DNA of 6,954 bases from Deltaproteobacteria bacterium (GCA_015492395.1 WGFD01000343.1:1-6954), one strand, 5' to 3'. Shown: positions 1 to 6,599, counted from the stretch's first letter. The notes: generated by a model not told the origin, from the sequence alone. Translations and numbers: made by a program.

Positions 1-173
1 AAAGAGGAAACAACGGGATAGGTGCGTCTAAAATCAATCAAAATGGTGGATTGCAGGTTAAGGGAATAAGATCAGCACTTGCCCGGCGCCCTGAATGAGT
101 TAAAAATATGCTAAAAGGCAGTCAAAGGGGGCTGCCACACTTTAGGCGGTGGATTTGGGGAATAGGGGAAAGG
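1..173. other. Non-coding leader region, nothing identified
   Basis: I find no supportable gene here: open stretches in all frames are very short, and none has a ribosome binding site or recognisable motif. One weak inverted repeat (ggcag at 117-121, ctgcc at 132-136) is too short to call a terminator. The stretch probably separates an upstream gene outside the window from the radical SAM gene. Confidence 0.5.
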
Positions 174-202
174 TTTACAACATGCACCTCTTGTGATATC
201 TT
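174..202 (+). promoter_or_regulatory. Candidate sigma-70-type promoter with extended -10
   Basis: TTTACA (174-179) and TATCTT (197-202) are separated by exactly 17 bp, and a TGn extended -10 element (TGA, 194-196) directly precedes the -10 box. Transcription would start near 209. That leaves about 12 nt before the GTG at 221 but about 40 nt before the ATG at 248, which supports ATG 248 as the start of the downstream gene. This is a consensus match only; no transcript data are available. Confidence 0.5.
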
Positions 203-247
203 CTATGCCGTCACTGTAAAGTGCTATTTTCCAACACCGGACCGTTC

Positions 248-1567
248 ATGCCAAGACTGAAACTGATTTCTCCGGCGCCAAAGGGTAAATACTGCAACAA
301 GAAGGGTAAGACATCCTTTCCGCAGCTGAACCTCCGTATTATCGAGGCCCTGACACCGGAAGATTTCGAAGTAGAGATAAGTGATGAGAGGGTGGAGGAT
401 CTCGATCTCGGAGATTCTCCTGACCTTGTCGGAATAACAACCCTGACCTCGGTTGCGCCGCGCGCCTATGAAATAGCCGATCTTTACCGTTCACGCGGTA
501 TTCCCGTTATACTCGGCGGGATACATCCGACTCTTTTGCCGGAAGAATCGCTTCTGCATGCCGATTCTCTGGTGATGGGCGAAGCGGAGATGACATGGAA
601 GGAGGTTGTTGAGGATTTTCGCGCCGGTCGGCTGAAAAAGACATACTCAGGCGGCAACTTACAGGCCTTTGAAAAGACATTTCCCCGTCTTCGCCCGGTT
701 AAGAGGCCGGAGGCCTACTCCATTCCACACACGATACAGACAACCCGGGGATGTCCTTTCGACTGCAAATTCTGCTCCGTGACCAGGCTATGGGGTAAAC
801 AGTACCGGTGCAGGCCGGTCGATGATGTCATAAATGAGATGGTTGAGATGGGTTCCGGCAGGATGGTTATAGTAGATGACAATGTGATCGGGAACCCCAG
901 GTATGCCAAGGATCTTTTCAGAAAGATGGCTCCGCTCAATATAAGGTGGGCGGGACAGGCATCCATTACACTGGCCAACGATGACCACCTACTCGAGCTA
1001 CTTAAAAAGAGCGGCTGTGAGTGGTTGTTTATAGGAATAGAGTCCCTCTCTCCAGAGAACCTGGCGGCAATGAAGAAGAGCTTTAACAAAATAGAAAAGA
1101 TGGAAGAACATATCAAAAAGATCAAAGGGGCAGGTATAAATGTAGTCGGATCTTTTATCCTGGGTCTCGACCATGATGATCAAGCCGTCTTCGACGAGGT
1201 TCCAAGGTTTTGTATTCGCACGAAACTGGATGCGGCGAACCTGTACATCTTTACACCCCTGCCTGGCACGGTCCTCTTCGATACAATGGAGGAGGAAGGT
1301 CGTCTGATCACGAAGGACTGGAGTCTATATGACGGGAATCATGTTGTTTTTAGGCCGGCAAAGATGAGCCCGGATGAGTTGCTGGAAGGATACATCAAGG
1401 CCTATAAAGCGATATACTCTCCTATACCTATCTTCCAGCGGGCGACCGGTTTTTCGAGGAGGACCTTTGAGATGCTCGCCCTTAATCTTTTAAGGATGAA
1501 GAACCGGAAGGGATTTTGCGACTGGAGCCGCTCAGGACATCCCGGCCGTCTTACCGCAACCGTATAG
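248..1567 (+). CDS. B12-binding domain radical SAM protein
   Basis: The protein has 439 residues from ATG 248. The N-terminal ~135 residues form a cobalamin-binding-type Rossmann domain: a SFPQLNL segment, then VGITTLTS, then VILGGIHPTLLPEE with the paired glycines at 90-91. The base-off histidine motif DxHxxG is absent (the place reads DERVEDL), which is usual in this radical SAM class. A radical SAM core follows, with cluster motif CxxxCxxC at Cys169, Cys173 and Cys176 and a GIES strand at 263-266. The C-terminal part, with TPLPGT and a charged helical region, resembles the DUF4070-type tail found in hopanoid C-2 methylase-like proteins. Such enzymes cleave SAM reductively and often transfer methyl groups or build C-C bonds via cobalamin; the substrate cannot be read here. 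I chose ATG 248 because homologues I recall begin with this MPRLKLI-like strand. An in-frame GTG at 221 would add nine residues. Neither start has a clear Shine-Dalgarno. It has its own promoter and is separated from the next gene by 236 bp. Confidence 0.9.
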   Translation: MPRLKLISPAPKGKYCNKKGKTSFPQLNLRIIEALTPEDFEVEISDERVEDLDLGDSPDLVGITTLTSVAPRAYEIADLYRSRGIPVILGGIHPTLLPEESLLHADSLVMGEAEMTWKEVVEDFRAGRLKKTYSGGNLQAFEKTFPRLRPVKRPEAYSIPHTIQTTRGCPFDCKFCSVTRLWGKQYRCRPVDDVINEMVEMGSGRMVIVDDNVIGNPRYAKDLFRKMAPLNIRWAGQASITLANDDHLLELLKKSGCEWLFIGIESLSPENLAAMKKSFNKIEKMEEHIKKIKGAGINVVGSFILGLDHDDQAVFDEVPRFCIRTKLDAANLYIFTPLPGTVLFDTMEEEGRLITKDWSLYDGNHVVFRPAKMSPDELLEGYIKAYKAIYSPIPIFQRATGFSRRTFEMLALNLLRMKNRKGFCDWSRSGHPGRLTATV

Positions 1568-1614
1568 GCCTGGTGGAGTCATGGGAGGCATCTCCCAGGT
1601 TTCCGGCCTATACG
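1561..1614 (+). repeat. Nested inverted repeat over the radical SAM stop codon
   Basis: A perfect 10-bp inverted repeat (CGTATAGGCC at 1561-1570, GGCCTATACG at 1605-1614) encloses a second perfect 6-bp hairpin (TGGGAG at 1582-1587, CTCCCA at 1592-1597) with a GCAT tetraloop. The TAG stop codon (1565-1567) lies in the left outer arm. No T-tract follows 1614, so this is not a classical intrinsic terminator. It could be a 3'-end stabilising or processing structure, a rho-independent-like pause, or a binding site for a dimeric protein. The symmetry is certain; the function is not. Confidence 0.6.
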
Positions 1615-1697
1615 CACCGGCGCCCGCCAATTTGCAGTACTCCGCTGAACATGCATAGCAAGCGTAATGTAACCTGGCCGCCAGATTGACCTGTCTG

Positions 1698-1726
1698 CTG
1701 CATGCAGGCCTGCAACTTGCTGCAGG
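1698..1726. repeat. Cluster of overlapping short palindromes
   Basis: CTGCATGCAG (1698-1707) and GCAGGCCTGC (1704-1713) are two overlapping perfect 10-bp palindromes. CCTGCA (1709-1714) also pairs with TGCAGG (1721-1726) across a 6-nt loop. The cluster lies about 80-105 bp upstream of the GH57 start, in the spacer between two genes. It could be an operator or part of a structured leader RNA. I do not recognise it as a known riboswitch or repeat family. Confidence 0.4.
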
Positions 1727-1756
1727 GAGCTATCGGACCGGTTCAGGCCGCCACCG

Positions 1757-1785
1757 TTGAAAATTACATACCCTTATGATAAGCT
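1757..1785 (+). promoter_or_regulatory. Weak candidate promoter before the GH57 gene
   Basis: TTGAAA (1757-1762) is a 5/6 match to a -35 box, but the hexamer 17 bp downstream (TAAGCT, 1780-1785) is poor. A better -10-like TATGAT (1775-1780) sits too close to it. The AT-rich patch just before the gene fits a promoter, and one is expected in a 236-bp spacer, but the exact elements are uncertain. Confidence 0.22.
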
Positions 1786-1792
1786 TCCAAAA

Positions 1793-1799
1793 AAGGAGG
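1793..1799 (+). promoter_or_regulatory. Strong Shine-Dalgarno for the GH57 gene
   Basis: AAGGAGG ends 4 nt before ATG 1804 and fixes this as the start. It is the clearest ribosome binding site in the window, suggesting that the GH57-like protein is actively translated and that the gene is not decaying. Confidence 0.8.
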
Positions 1800-1803
1800 G
1801 GTT

Positions 1804-3495
1804 ATGAAAAAATTCGATTCGTTAGCGCTCATATTGAATTCTCACGTGCCGTATCTGATATCCCAGGAGACATGGTCATCGAGGCTTGACTGGTTGTACG
1901 AGGCCGCAGCGGAGGTATACATGCCCCTCTTGAATTCACTGAACCGCCTCATTGAAGACGGAATAAGTCCAAGGACGACCCTAGGCTTCTCACCACTGCT
2001 CCTGGAGATGTTCAAGAGCGAAGGCTTCAGGGAGGGGTTTCAGGAGTACCTGGAGGAGAGGTACGATGCGGCCGAGAGTGATATGGCCGGTTTTGAGAGG
2101 GTAGGAAGCAGACAGTTCGCCATGGTTGCCAGAATGTGGCGGGAGTTCTATACCATTATCCTGAGAGAGTTCCGTGACAACTATAATGCCGATATAGTAA
2201 GGGTCTTGTCAAGGTTGCAGGAGGAGGGCCACTTAGAGATCATAACAACCGCTGCGACCCATGGTTGTCTCTCCCTGTTGTCGAAGAGGGGGAGCGTAGA
2301 GGCTCAACTTAAACAGGGAGTCGCAACTTATAGACGGTGTTTTGGATCGGCGCCCCGTGGATTTTGGCTGCCCCGGAGTGAAGTAAGTCATGCCGCCGGT
2401 GGTGGCAGCGGGTTGGGAATTGAGGTGGTGGGATCTGTCCTGAGGGGGGAAGGAGTGGATTATCTGGTCATCGATCCCGACCCTCTGGGTGATATATCAT
2501 CCCTCGAGATGTACCGGGATGTATCGGACACGTTGGGGAACGGAGGGCAAGGTTGGAGCGGCTTCGGGGAATCCCTGTGGTTCCATCCTTACGGAGTGTA
2601 TACATTGAACGGCCCGGATCCACTGACCCATATCATCACGGCGGTGGAGAGGGGCCCCGGGGTCCAGGCAGACCTCGATGAGGGCGCTTATTATGCCGAT
2701 AATGACGCCCTTGACTTCAGGAGGAGGTGGCTTTCGAGCGGTCTGCGGTATTGGCGTGTGACCGCCGGAGAGGCGGGGTTTACGGAGAAGGAGGAGTACC
2801 ACCCGGATCATGCCTTCCGGAGGCTCGCCGACCATACCATGCGCTTCAGGAGATTTGTGGATGGGATTTCATATCCAGCTTTCGTAGATGCTAGGGGGCG
2901 CGGTGTCCTCATCGGATCGAATATTGCGCTATTGGGGCGCAGATGGTTTGAGGGGCCGGAATGGCTCTGTCATATGATCAGCTCCATAGTGGAAGACGGC
3001 GCCACTAAGCTGGTAAAGGCAGGTGAATACCTGGAATTGGCGGATTTACGCAAAGTTGCAAACGGACCGAAGGTCCAGGCGATGGAAATGGAAGGAGACT
3101 ATGGAGTTTGGCTGAACGACAAGACGTCATGGATATGGGATCATATACACAGGGCCGAGGAGGAGATGGCGCACCTGGTAAATGATCTCGGGGAAATGGA
3201 TGACAGAAAGACGCAGGGTATGATAAGACAGGCGGCGAGGGAATTTATGTTATTACAGTCCTCCGACTGGCAATTGCTGGCAACCACCTGTTCCAACAGG
3301 GAGTATGCGGAGATGAGGTTTGTTAGACACTACGAGGACTTCGTAAGATTGGTGGACCTTGCAAGGCATACCGCTGGAGGAGGATTCATGAAGGAACATG
3401 ACTGGAACTTCTTCAGGGACTGTGAGGCAAGAGACGATATATTCTCTGAGATCGATCCGATGTGGTTTAAGGATCTCCTCTCCGAGCCGGTTTAA
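1804..3495 (+). CDS. GH57/DUF1957 branching-enzyme-like protein, probable pseudoenzyme
   Basis: This 563-residue protein matches the whole length of the GH57 1,4-alpha-glucan branching enzyme group (Thermus and Thermococcus type, roughly 520-560 residues). Recognisable landmarks are the N-terminal barrel strand ending in SHVPY (13-17), the LGFSPLLLEM motif, THGCLSLL, TYRRCFG, GFWLP (186-190), YWRVT (316-320), RWFEGP (380-385), VWLNDKT (435-441) and SSDWQLL (486-492). Active members break an alpha-1,4 glucan link and remake it as alpha-1,6 in glycogen synthesis in the cytoplasm; no signal peptide is visible here. The key residues are not intact. The nucleophile Glu of WLPE is Arg191, the acid/base Asp of the SPYDAELFG motif is Asn373, and the first His of HxH is Asn12. 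The SWG Trp before VWLN is missing, and the Trp of the mid-domain loop seems to be Asp290. Trp436 and Trp489 remain. The frame is open throughout with a strong ribosome binding site. I infer a non-catalytic, perhaps glucan-binding or regulatory role. It lies 29 nt upstream of phoH and is probably co-transcribed with it. Confidence 0.88.
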   Translation: MKKFDSLALILNSHVPYLISQETWSSRLDWLYEAAAEVYMPLLNSLNRLIEDGISPRTTLGFSPLLLEMFKSEGFREGFQEYLEERYDAAESDMAGFERVGSRQFAMVARMWREFYTIILREFRDNYNADIVRVLSRLQEEGHLEIITTAATHGCLSLLSKRGSVEAQLKQGVATYRRCFGSAPRGFWLPRSEVSHAAGGGSGLGIEVVGSVLRGEGVDYLVIDPDPLGDISSLEMYRDVSDTLGNGGQGWSGFGESLWFHPYGVYTLNGPDPLTHIITAVERGPGVQADLDEGAYYADNDALDFRRRWLSSGLRYWRVTAGEAGFTEKEEYHPDHAFRRLADHTMRFRRFVDGISYPAFVDARGRGVLIGSNIALLGRRWFEGPEWLCHMISSIVEDGATKLVKAGEYLELADLRKVANGPKVQAMEMEGDYGVWLNDKTSWIWDHIHRAEEEMAHLVNDLGEMDDRKTQGMIRQAAREFMLLQSSDWQLLATTCSNREYAEMRFVRHYEDFVRLVDLARHTAGGGFMKEHDWNFFRDCEARDDIFSEIDPMWFKDLLSEPV

Positions 3496-3524
3496 GTATG
3501 GAGAATCAGAGGGTCCGTTAACGG

Positions 3525-4505
3525 ATGGCTATTAAACAGATCACCCTGAGTGATAACACGCTTGCCGCGAATCTCTTTGGCAGCGGGGACAGGAACATCC
3601 GGCGCCTCGAAAAGAAGCTCGATGTTGAATTGGATACCAGGGGTACGCTTGTTACCATTCAGGGTGATAATGAGAAGGTGGATCTGGCGGAAAGGCTAAT
3701 CAACGAGCTGTGCTCGCTCCTGGAAAGAGGTTACCCCCTGCATATAGCCGATATAGATTACGCCGTAAGGCTCTTGACACAGGACAGGGGACTGACCCTC
3801 TCTGATATCTTCCTTGATACCGTCCATGTATCTTTCAAAAAGAAGGTCATTACGCCCAAGAGCATTGCGCAGAAGAGGTATGTTGATGCTATCCGCAGGT
3901 ACGATATAGTCTTCAGTATCGGACCGGCCGGCACGGGCAAGACTTACCTTGCCATGGCCATGGCGGTATCGGCGCTCTTGAAGAAGGAGGTGGACAGGAT
4001 CATCCTTACGAGACCAGCCGTCGAGGCCGGAGAGAAGCTGGGCTTTCTCCCCGGTGATCTGGCGGCGAAGGTGGATCCCTACTTGAGACCGCTGTACGAT
4101 GCACTCTATGATATGATAGACACAGAGAAGACACACAACCTCCTCGAGAGCGCAACAATAGAAGTTGCACCCCTTGCCTTCATGAGGGGGAGAACATTGA
4201 ATGATTCATTCGTGATAATGGACGAGGCGCAGAATACCACGTCAGAGCAGATGAAGATGTTCCTGACCAGGCTAGGCATGAATTCAAAGGCTGTGGTCAC
4301 CGGCGATATTACGCAGATAGATCTGCCGTTGGCAAAACCCTCTGGTCTGGTGGAGGCCCAGAATATCCTCGGAGATGTGGATGGAATCAAGTTTATCTAC
4401 TTCTCCGAGCAGGATGTTGTCAGGCACCCGCTGGTACAGGATATCATCAAGGCATATGAACTCTCCAGCAGGAAGGGTAGAGACTCGGAGGATGAAGATA
4501 TATGA
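3525..4505 (+). CDS. phoH: PhoH-family ATPase
   Basis: This 326-residue protein has the normal length for the PhoH/YbeZ family. The first ~65 residues form the KH-like RNA-binding region, including an FGSGDRNI segment and a strand-rich VTIQGD stretch. The P-loop ATPase domain follows, with Walker A GPAGTGKT (133-140), Walker B VIMDEAQN (230-237, Asp233-Glu234) and the sensor-like TGDITQ motif (259-264). Family members are cytoplasmic ATPases linked to RNA metabolism; YbeZ acts with YbeY in rRNA processing, and ybeY lies two genes downstream here. ATG 3525 is preceded by a modest AGAGGG (3508-3513). An upstream ATG at 3498 is in frame but stops after seven codons, so it cannot be the start. 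The C-terminal tail is acidic, and the stop codon overlaps the next start as ATGA, indicating translational coupling. Nothing in it looks degenerate. Confidence 0.96.
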   Translation: MAIKQITLSDNTLAANLFGSGDRNIRRLEKKLDVELDTRGTLVTIQGDNEKVDLAERLINELCSLLERGYPLHIADIDYAVRLLTQDRGLTLSDIFLDTVHVSFKKKVITPKSIAQKRYVDAIRRYDIVFSIGPAGTGKTYLAMAMAVSALLKKEVDRIILTRPAVEAGEKLGFLPGDLAAKVDPYLRPLYDALYDMIDTEKTHNLLESATIEVAPLAFMRGRTLNDSFVIMDEAQNTTSEQMKMFLTRLGMNSKAVVTGDITQIDLPLAKPSGLVEAQNILGDVDGIKFIYFSEQDVVRHPLVQDIIKAYELSSRKGRDSEDEDI

Positions 4506-6271
4506 ATGAAAGGGCACAGAAGACACGGTTGCTGGATAAGGTGCTGAACGCTGCAAGAAGGTTCTCTTCCGGGAGTAGAAGGGTCAATACCCTCAGATTC
4601 GTAACCCTTATAAGCATTGCCATAACGGTTATATATATCTTTACACCGGTCATAGTCGAGACCGATTACCGGATAGGTGATGTGGTGGTTGACGATGTGA
4701 TAGCCCAGGCCGACATGATAATCGACGGTGTGGATATCGAGAGAGGGGATATGATCGCGGAAAAAGGGGCGAAGGTTGATAAAGAGCTCCTGGCCCGTAT
4801 CGAGGCCGTAACCACGGCCTCTAAAAGGAAGAACTCTGTCACTACCGCAGTCGGTTTCTTCGCCATGAGCATAATCTTTCTCTACACGGTATACAGGTTT
4901 TCCGCAGCCAACATTAGGAAGTTCATGTCCGCTCCCAAGGACCTCCTATGCATGGCACTGCTCCTTGTAGGTGTACTGGGTATCCTTAAGTTTGCGGCCT
5001 TTATATCGCTGGGTATGGGCGCGAGTTTCCCTGGCATCCCTTCGGCGCTTTACCTCTACATAGCACCTGTGGCCGGCGGCGCCATGATGATAAGGCTCCT
5101 GATGAATTCCGAAACGGCCATGATATTCGGGATCACCTCCAGCATCTTTTCCGGACTTCTTCTCGGCGGAAGCATCGAGATGTCAGTCTACTTCTTTATA
5201 GGCAGTGTGGTAGCGGCCATGAAGGTCCGCCACTGCACCCAGAGGTCCACGATTCTTAAGGCGGGGGCTTTCTTGGGAATAGTGAATGTGCTGGTTATCA
5301 TAAGCGGCACCGCGTTGAAGGGCGGTGGCTTCTCCCCCGGAACCGTTCTTGCGATGGTGTCAGGCATGCTGGGCGGATTGATCGCGGCCATCATGGTCAC
5401 CGGCATCACACCTGTATTCGAGATACTCTTCGGCTATACGACCGATATAAAGCTCCTGGAGCTCTCCAGGATGGACCATCCATTATTAAAGGAACTGGCC
5501 ATTAAGGCTCCCGGCACATATCATCACTCATTGGTTATCGGAAGCCTGGTGGAGGCGGCGGCGGAAGCTATAAATGTAAACCCCCTTCTGGCAAGGGTCA
5601 GCGCTTATTATCACGATATCGGGAAGATGAAGAAACCGCTCTACTTCGTGGAAAACATGAAGGGGGAGAACAGGCACGACAAACTCGCCCCCAGCATGAG
5701 CGCCCTGATACTGATCAGCCACGTTAAAGATGGACTGGAGATGGCCAATAAGTACAAGCTCGGTGAAGAGATAATCAATGTTATACAACAACACCATGGG
5801 ACCTCATTGACACGCTACTTCTATCATAAGGCGAAGGAGACTGAGGATCCGGAAGTCCATGAGATCAATGAGGAAGACTTCAGGTATCCTGGGCCGAAAC
5901 CCCAGACCAGGGAGGCGGGCCTGGTGATGCTTGCTGATGCCATCGAGGCCGCCAGCAAGACGATACCGGATCCCAACCCGGCAAAGATACAGGGCATGGT
6001 GCAGAAGATAATAAACAGGATATTCACGGATGGCCAACTGGATGAGTGTGAATTGACCCTGAAAGATCTCAATGCAATAGCAATAAGTTTCAACAGGGTC
6101 TTGAATGGTATATTCCATCAGAGGATCGAGTATCCTGAACCCGCTTATGTAACCAGGGAGGAGGCTGGTGAAGATACTGGTACGGAACAACCAAAAGAGA
6201 AGGATGGGGATAAGAAAGGCAAAGGCGGTCATGAGAATGGTATTAGAAGACTTGGGGCGAGATGGAAGTGA
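4502..6271 (+). CDS. pgpH: 7TM-HD c-di-AMP phosphodiesterase family protein, short ectodomain
   Basis: This 589-residue membrane protein belongs to the PgpH/YqfF family, whose characterised members hydrolyse cyclic di-AMP to pApA. One N-terminal membrane helix (about 31-51) is followed by only ~60 extracytoplasmic residues, then a 7TM block (helices near 113-132, 147-170, 179-200, 205-222, 227-240, 251-272 and 283-310). The cytoplasmic HD domain has a full set of likely metal ligands: His342, His371-Asp372 in YHDIGK, His407, His431-His432 in QQHHGTS, and Asp479 in ADAIEA. Usual family members have about 700 or more residues because of a large 7TMR-HDED ectodomain. Here its start (YRIGDVVVDD) and its end (GDMIAEKGAKV) are joined with the middle missing. 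The family-like part ends near RIEYPE (541-546). The remaining ~43 residues are charged and mostly overlap ybeY out of frame. The start overlaps the phoH stop (ATGA), with GGAGG at 4487-4491. Substrate assignment rests on family membership only. Confidence 0.92.
   Translation: MNERAQKTRLLDKVLNAARRFSSGSRRVNTLRFVTLISIAITVIYIFTPVIVETDYRIGDVVVDDVIAQADMIIDGVDIERGDMIAEKGAKVDKELLARIEAVTTASKRKNSVTTAVGFFAMSIIFLYTVYRFSAANIRKFMSAPKDLLCMALLLVGVLGILKFAAFISLGMGASFPGIPSALYLYIAPVAGGAMMIRLLMNSETAMIFGITSSIFSGLLLGGSIEMSVYFFIGSVVAAMKVRHCTQRSTILKAGAFLGIVNVLVIISGTALKGGGFSPGTVLAMVSGMLGGLIAAIMVTGITPVFEILFGYTTDIKLLELSRMDHPLLKELAIKAPGTYHHSLVIGSLVEAAAEAINVNPLLARVSAYYHDIGKMKKPLYFVENMKGENRHDKLAPSMSALILISHVKDGLEMANKYKLGEEIINVIQQHHGTSLTRYFYHKAKETEDPEVHEINEEDFRYPGPKPQTREAGLVMLADAIEAASKTIPDPNPAKIQGMVQKIINRIFTDGQLDECELTLKDLNAIAISFNRVLNGIFHQRIEYPEPAYVTREEAGEDTGTEQPKEKDGDKKGKGGHENGIRRLGARWK
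6156..6164 (+). promoter_or_regulatory. Internal Shine-Dalgarno for ybeY inside pgpH
   Basis: GGGAGGAGG lies 3 nt (AGGAGG register) to 6 nt (GGGAGG register) before GTG 6168. It supports the GTG as a real initiation site even though it lies 104 nt inside the upstream reading frame. The same bases encode an Arg-Glu-Glu stretch of the 7TM-HD tail. Confidence 0.6.
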
Positions 6272-6596
6272 GGTCAGCCTCCTACTCACGGACAATAATG
6301 AGATAAGGGCGCTGAACAGGAAATATCTGAATAGGGACAAGGCTACAGATGTGCTTTCCTTTCCCACCGGCGAGGGCGAGATAGTAGGTGATATAGTCAT
6401 CTCTGTAGAGAAGGCGGCTGAACAGGCTATGGAGCAGGGGGTTTCACTGGAAGAAGAGGTGACGAGACTGCTTGTTCACGGAATATTGCATCTCTTCGGT
6501 TACGAGCATGAACAGGGAGGGATCAAGGCGAAGAGGATGCGGGAAGGGGAGGAGAGATTAATGAAACGTGCGAAGGCCGAGATCCTGAAAAGCTAA
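6168..6596 (+). CDS. ybeY: Endoribonuclease YbeY (rRNA maturation factor)
   Basis: This 142-residue protein is slightly shorter than E. coli YbeY (about 155). YbeY is a zinc-dependent endoribonuclease needed for 16S rRNA 3'-end maturation and 70S ribosome quality control in the cytoplasm. The zinc motif HGxLHLxGYxH is complete, with His104, His108 and His114. The upstream family motif DKATDVLSFP (57-66) is also present. The conserved Arg of the E. coli YRGKDKPT motif (Arg59) is Leu54 here, a replacement I recall as common outside Proteobacteria. The GTG start at 6168 is chosen because the first residues (MKILVRNNQ) fit the family's N-terminal strand and a good ribosome binding site precedes it. 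This forces a 104-nt overlap with the 7TM-HD gene in another frame. A start at the internal ATG 6204 would remove the first strand. PhoH, its known partner in rRNA processing, is encoded two genes upstream. Confidence 0.94.
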   Translation: MKILVRNNQKRRMGIRKAKAVMRMVLEDLGRDGSEVSLLLTDNNEIRALNRKYLNRDKATDVLSFPTGEGEIVGDIVISVEKAAEQAMEQGVSLEEEVTRLLVHGILHLFGYEHEQGGIKAKRMREGEERLMKRAKAEILKS

Positions 6597-6599
6597 CAT

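Noticed and set aside
117..136. Hairpin GGCAG / CTGCC as a terminator of an upstream gene
   Set aside because: The stem is only 5 bp with a 10-nt loop and no following T-tract, and no upstream gene end is visible.
221..247. GTG start at 221 for the radical SAM gene
   Set aside because: The extra nine residues do not resemble the family, there is no ribosome binding site, and the candidate promoter leaves only about 12 nt of leader. It remains possible.
715..1125. 136-codon open frame on the minus strand within the radical SAM gene
   Set aside because: Antisense to the cluster motif and core of a clear gene; its translation has no recognisable domain.
1561..1614. Reading the nested inverted repeat as an insertion-sequence end or attachment site
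   Set aside because: There is no transposase or integrase, no target-site duplication, and no second copy within the window.
3498..3521. Seven-codon mini-ORF between GH57 and phoH
   Set aside because: It is very short and lacks a ribosome binding site of its own. Such chance ORFs are frequent; I see no leader-peptide features.
3696..4136. 146-codon open frame on the minus strand within phoH
   Set aside because: Shadow of the P-loop coding region; no motif and no sign of independent expression.
5804..6400. 198-codon open frame on the minus strand across pgpH and ybeY
   Set aside because: It lies opposite two well-supported genes, shows no family motif, and is explained by the codon bias of the + strand frames.
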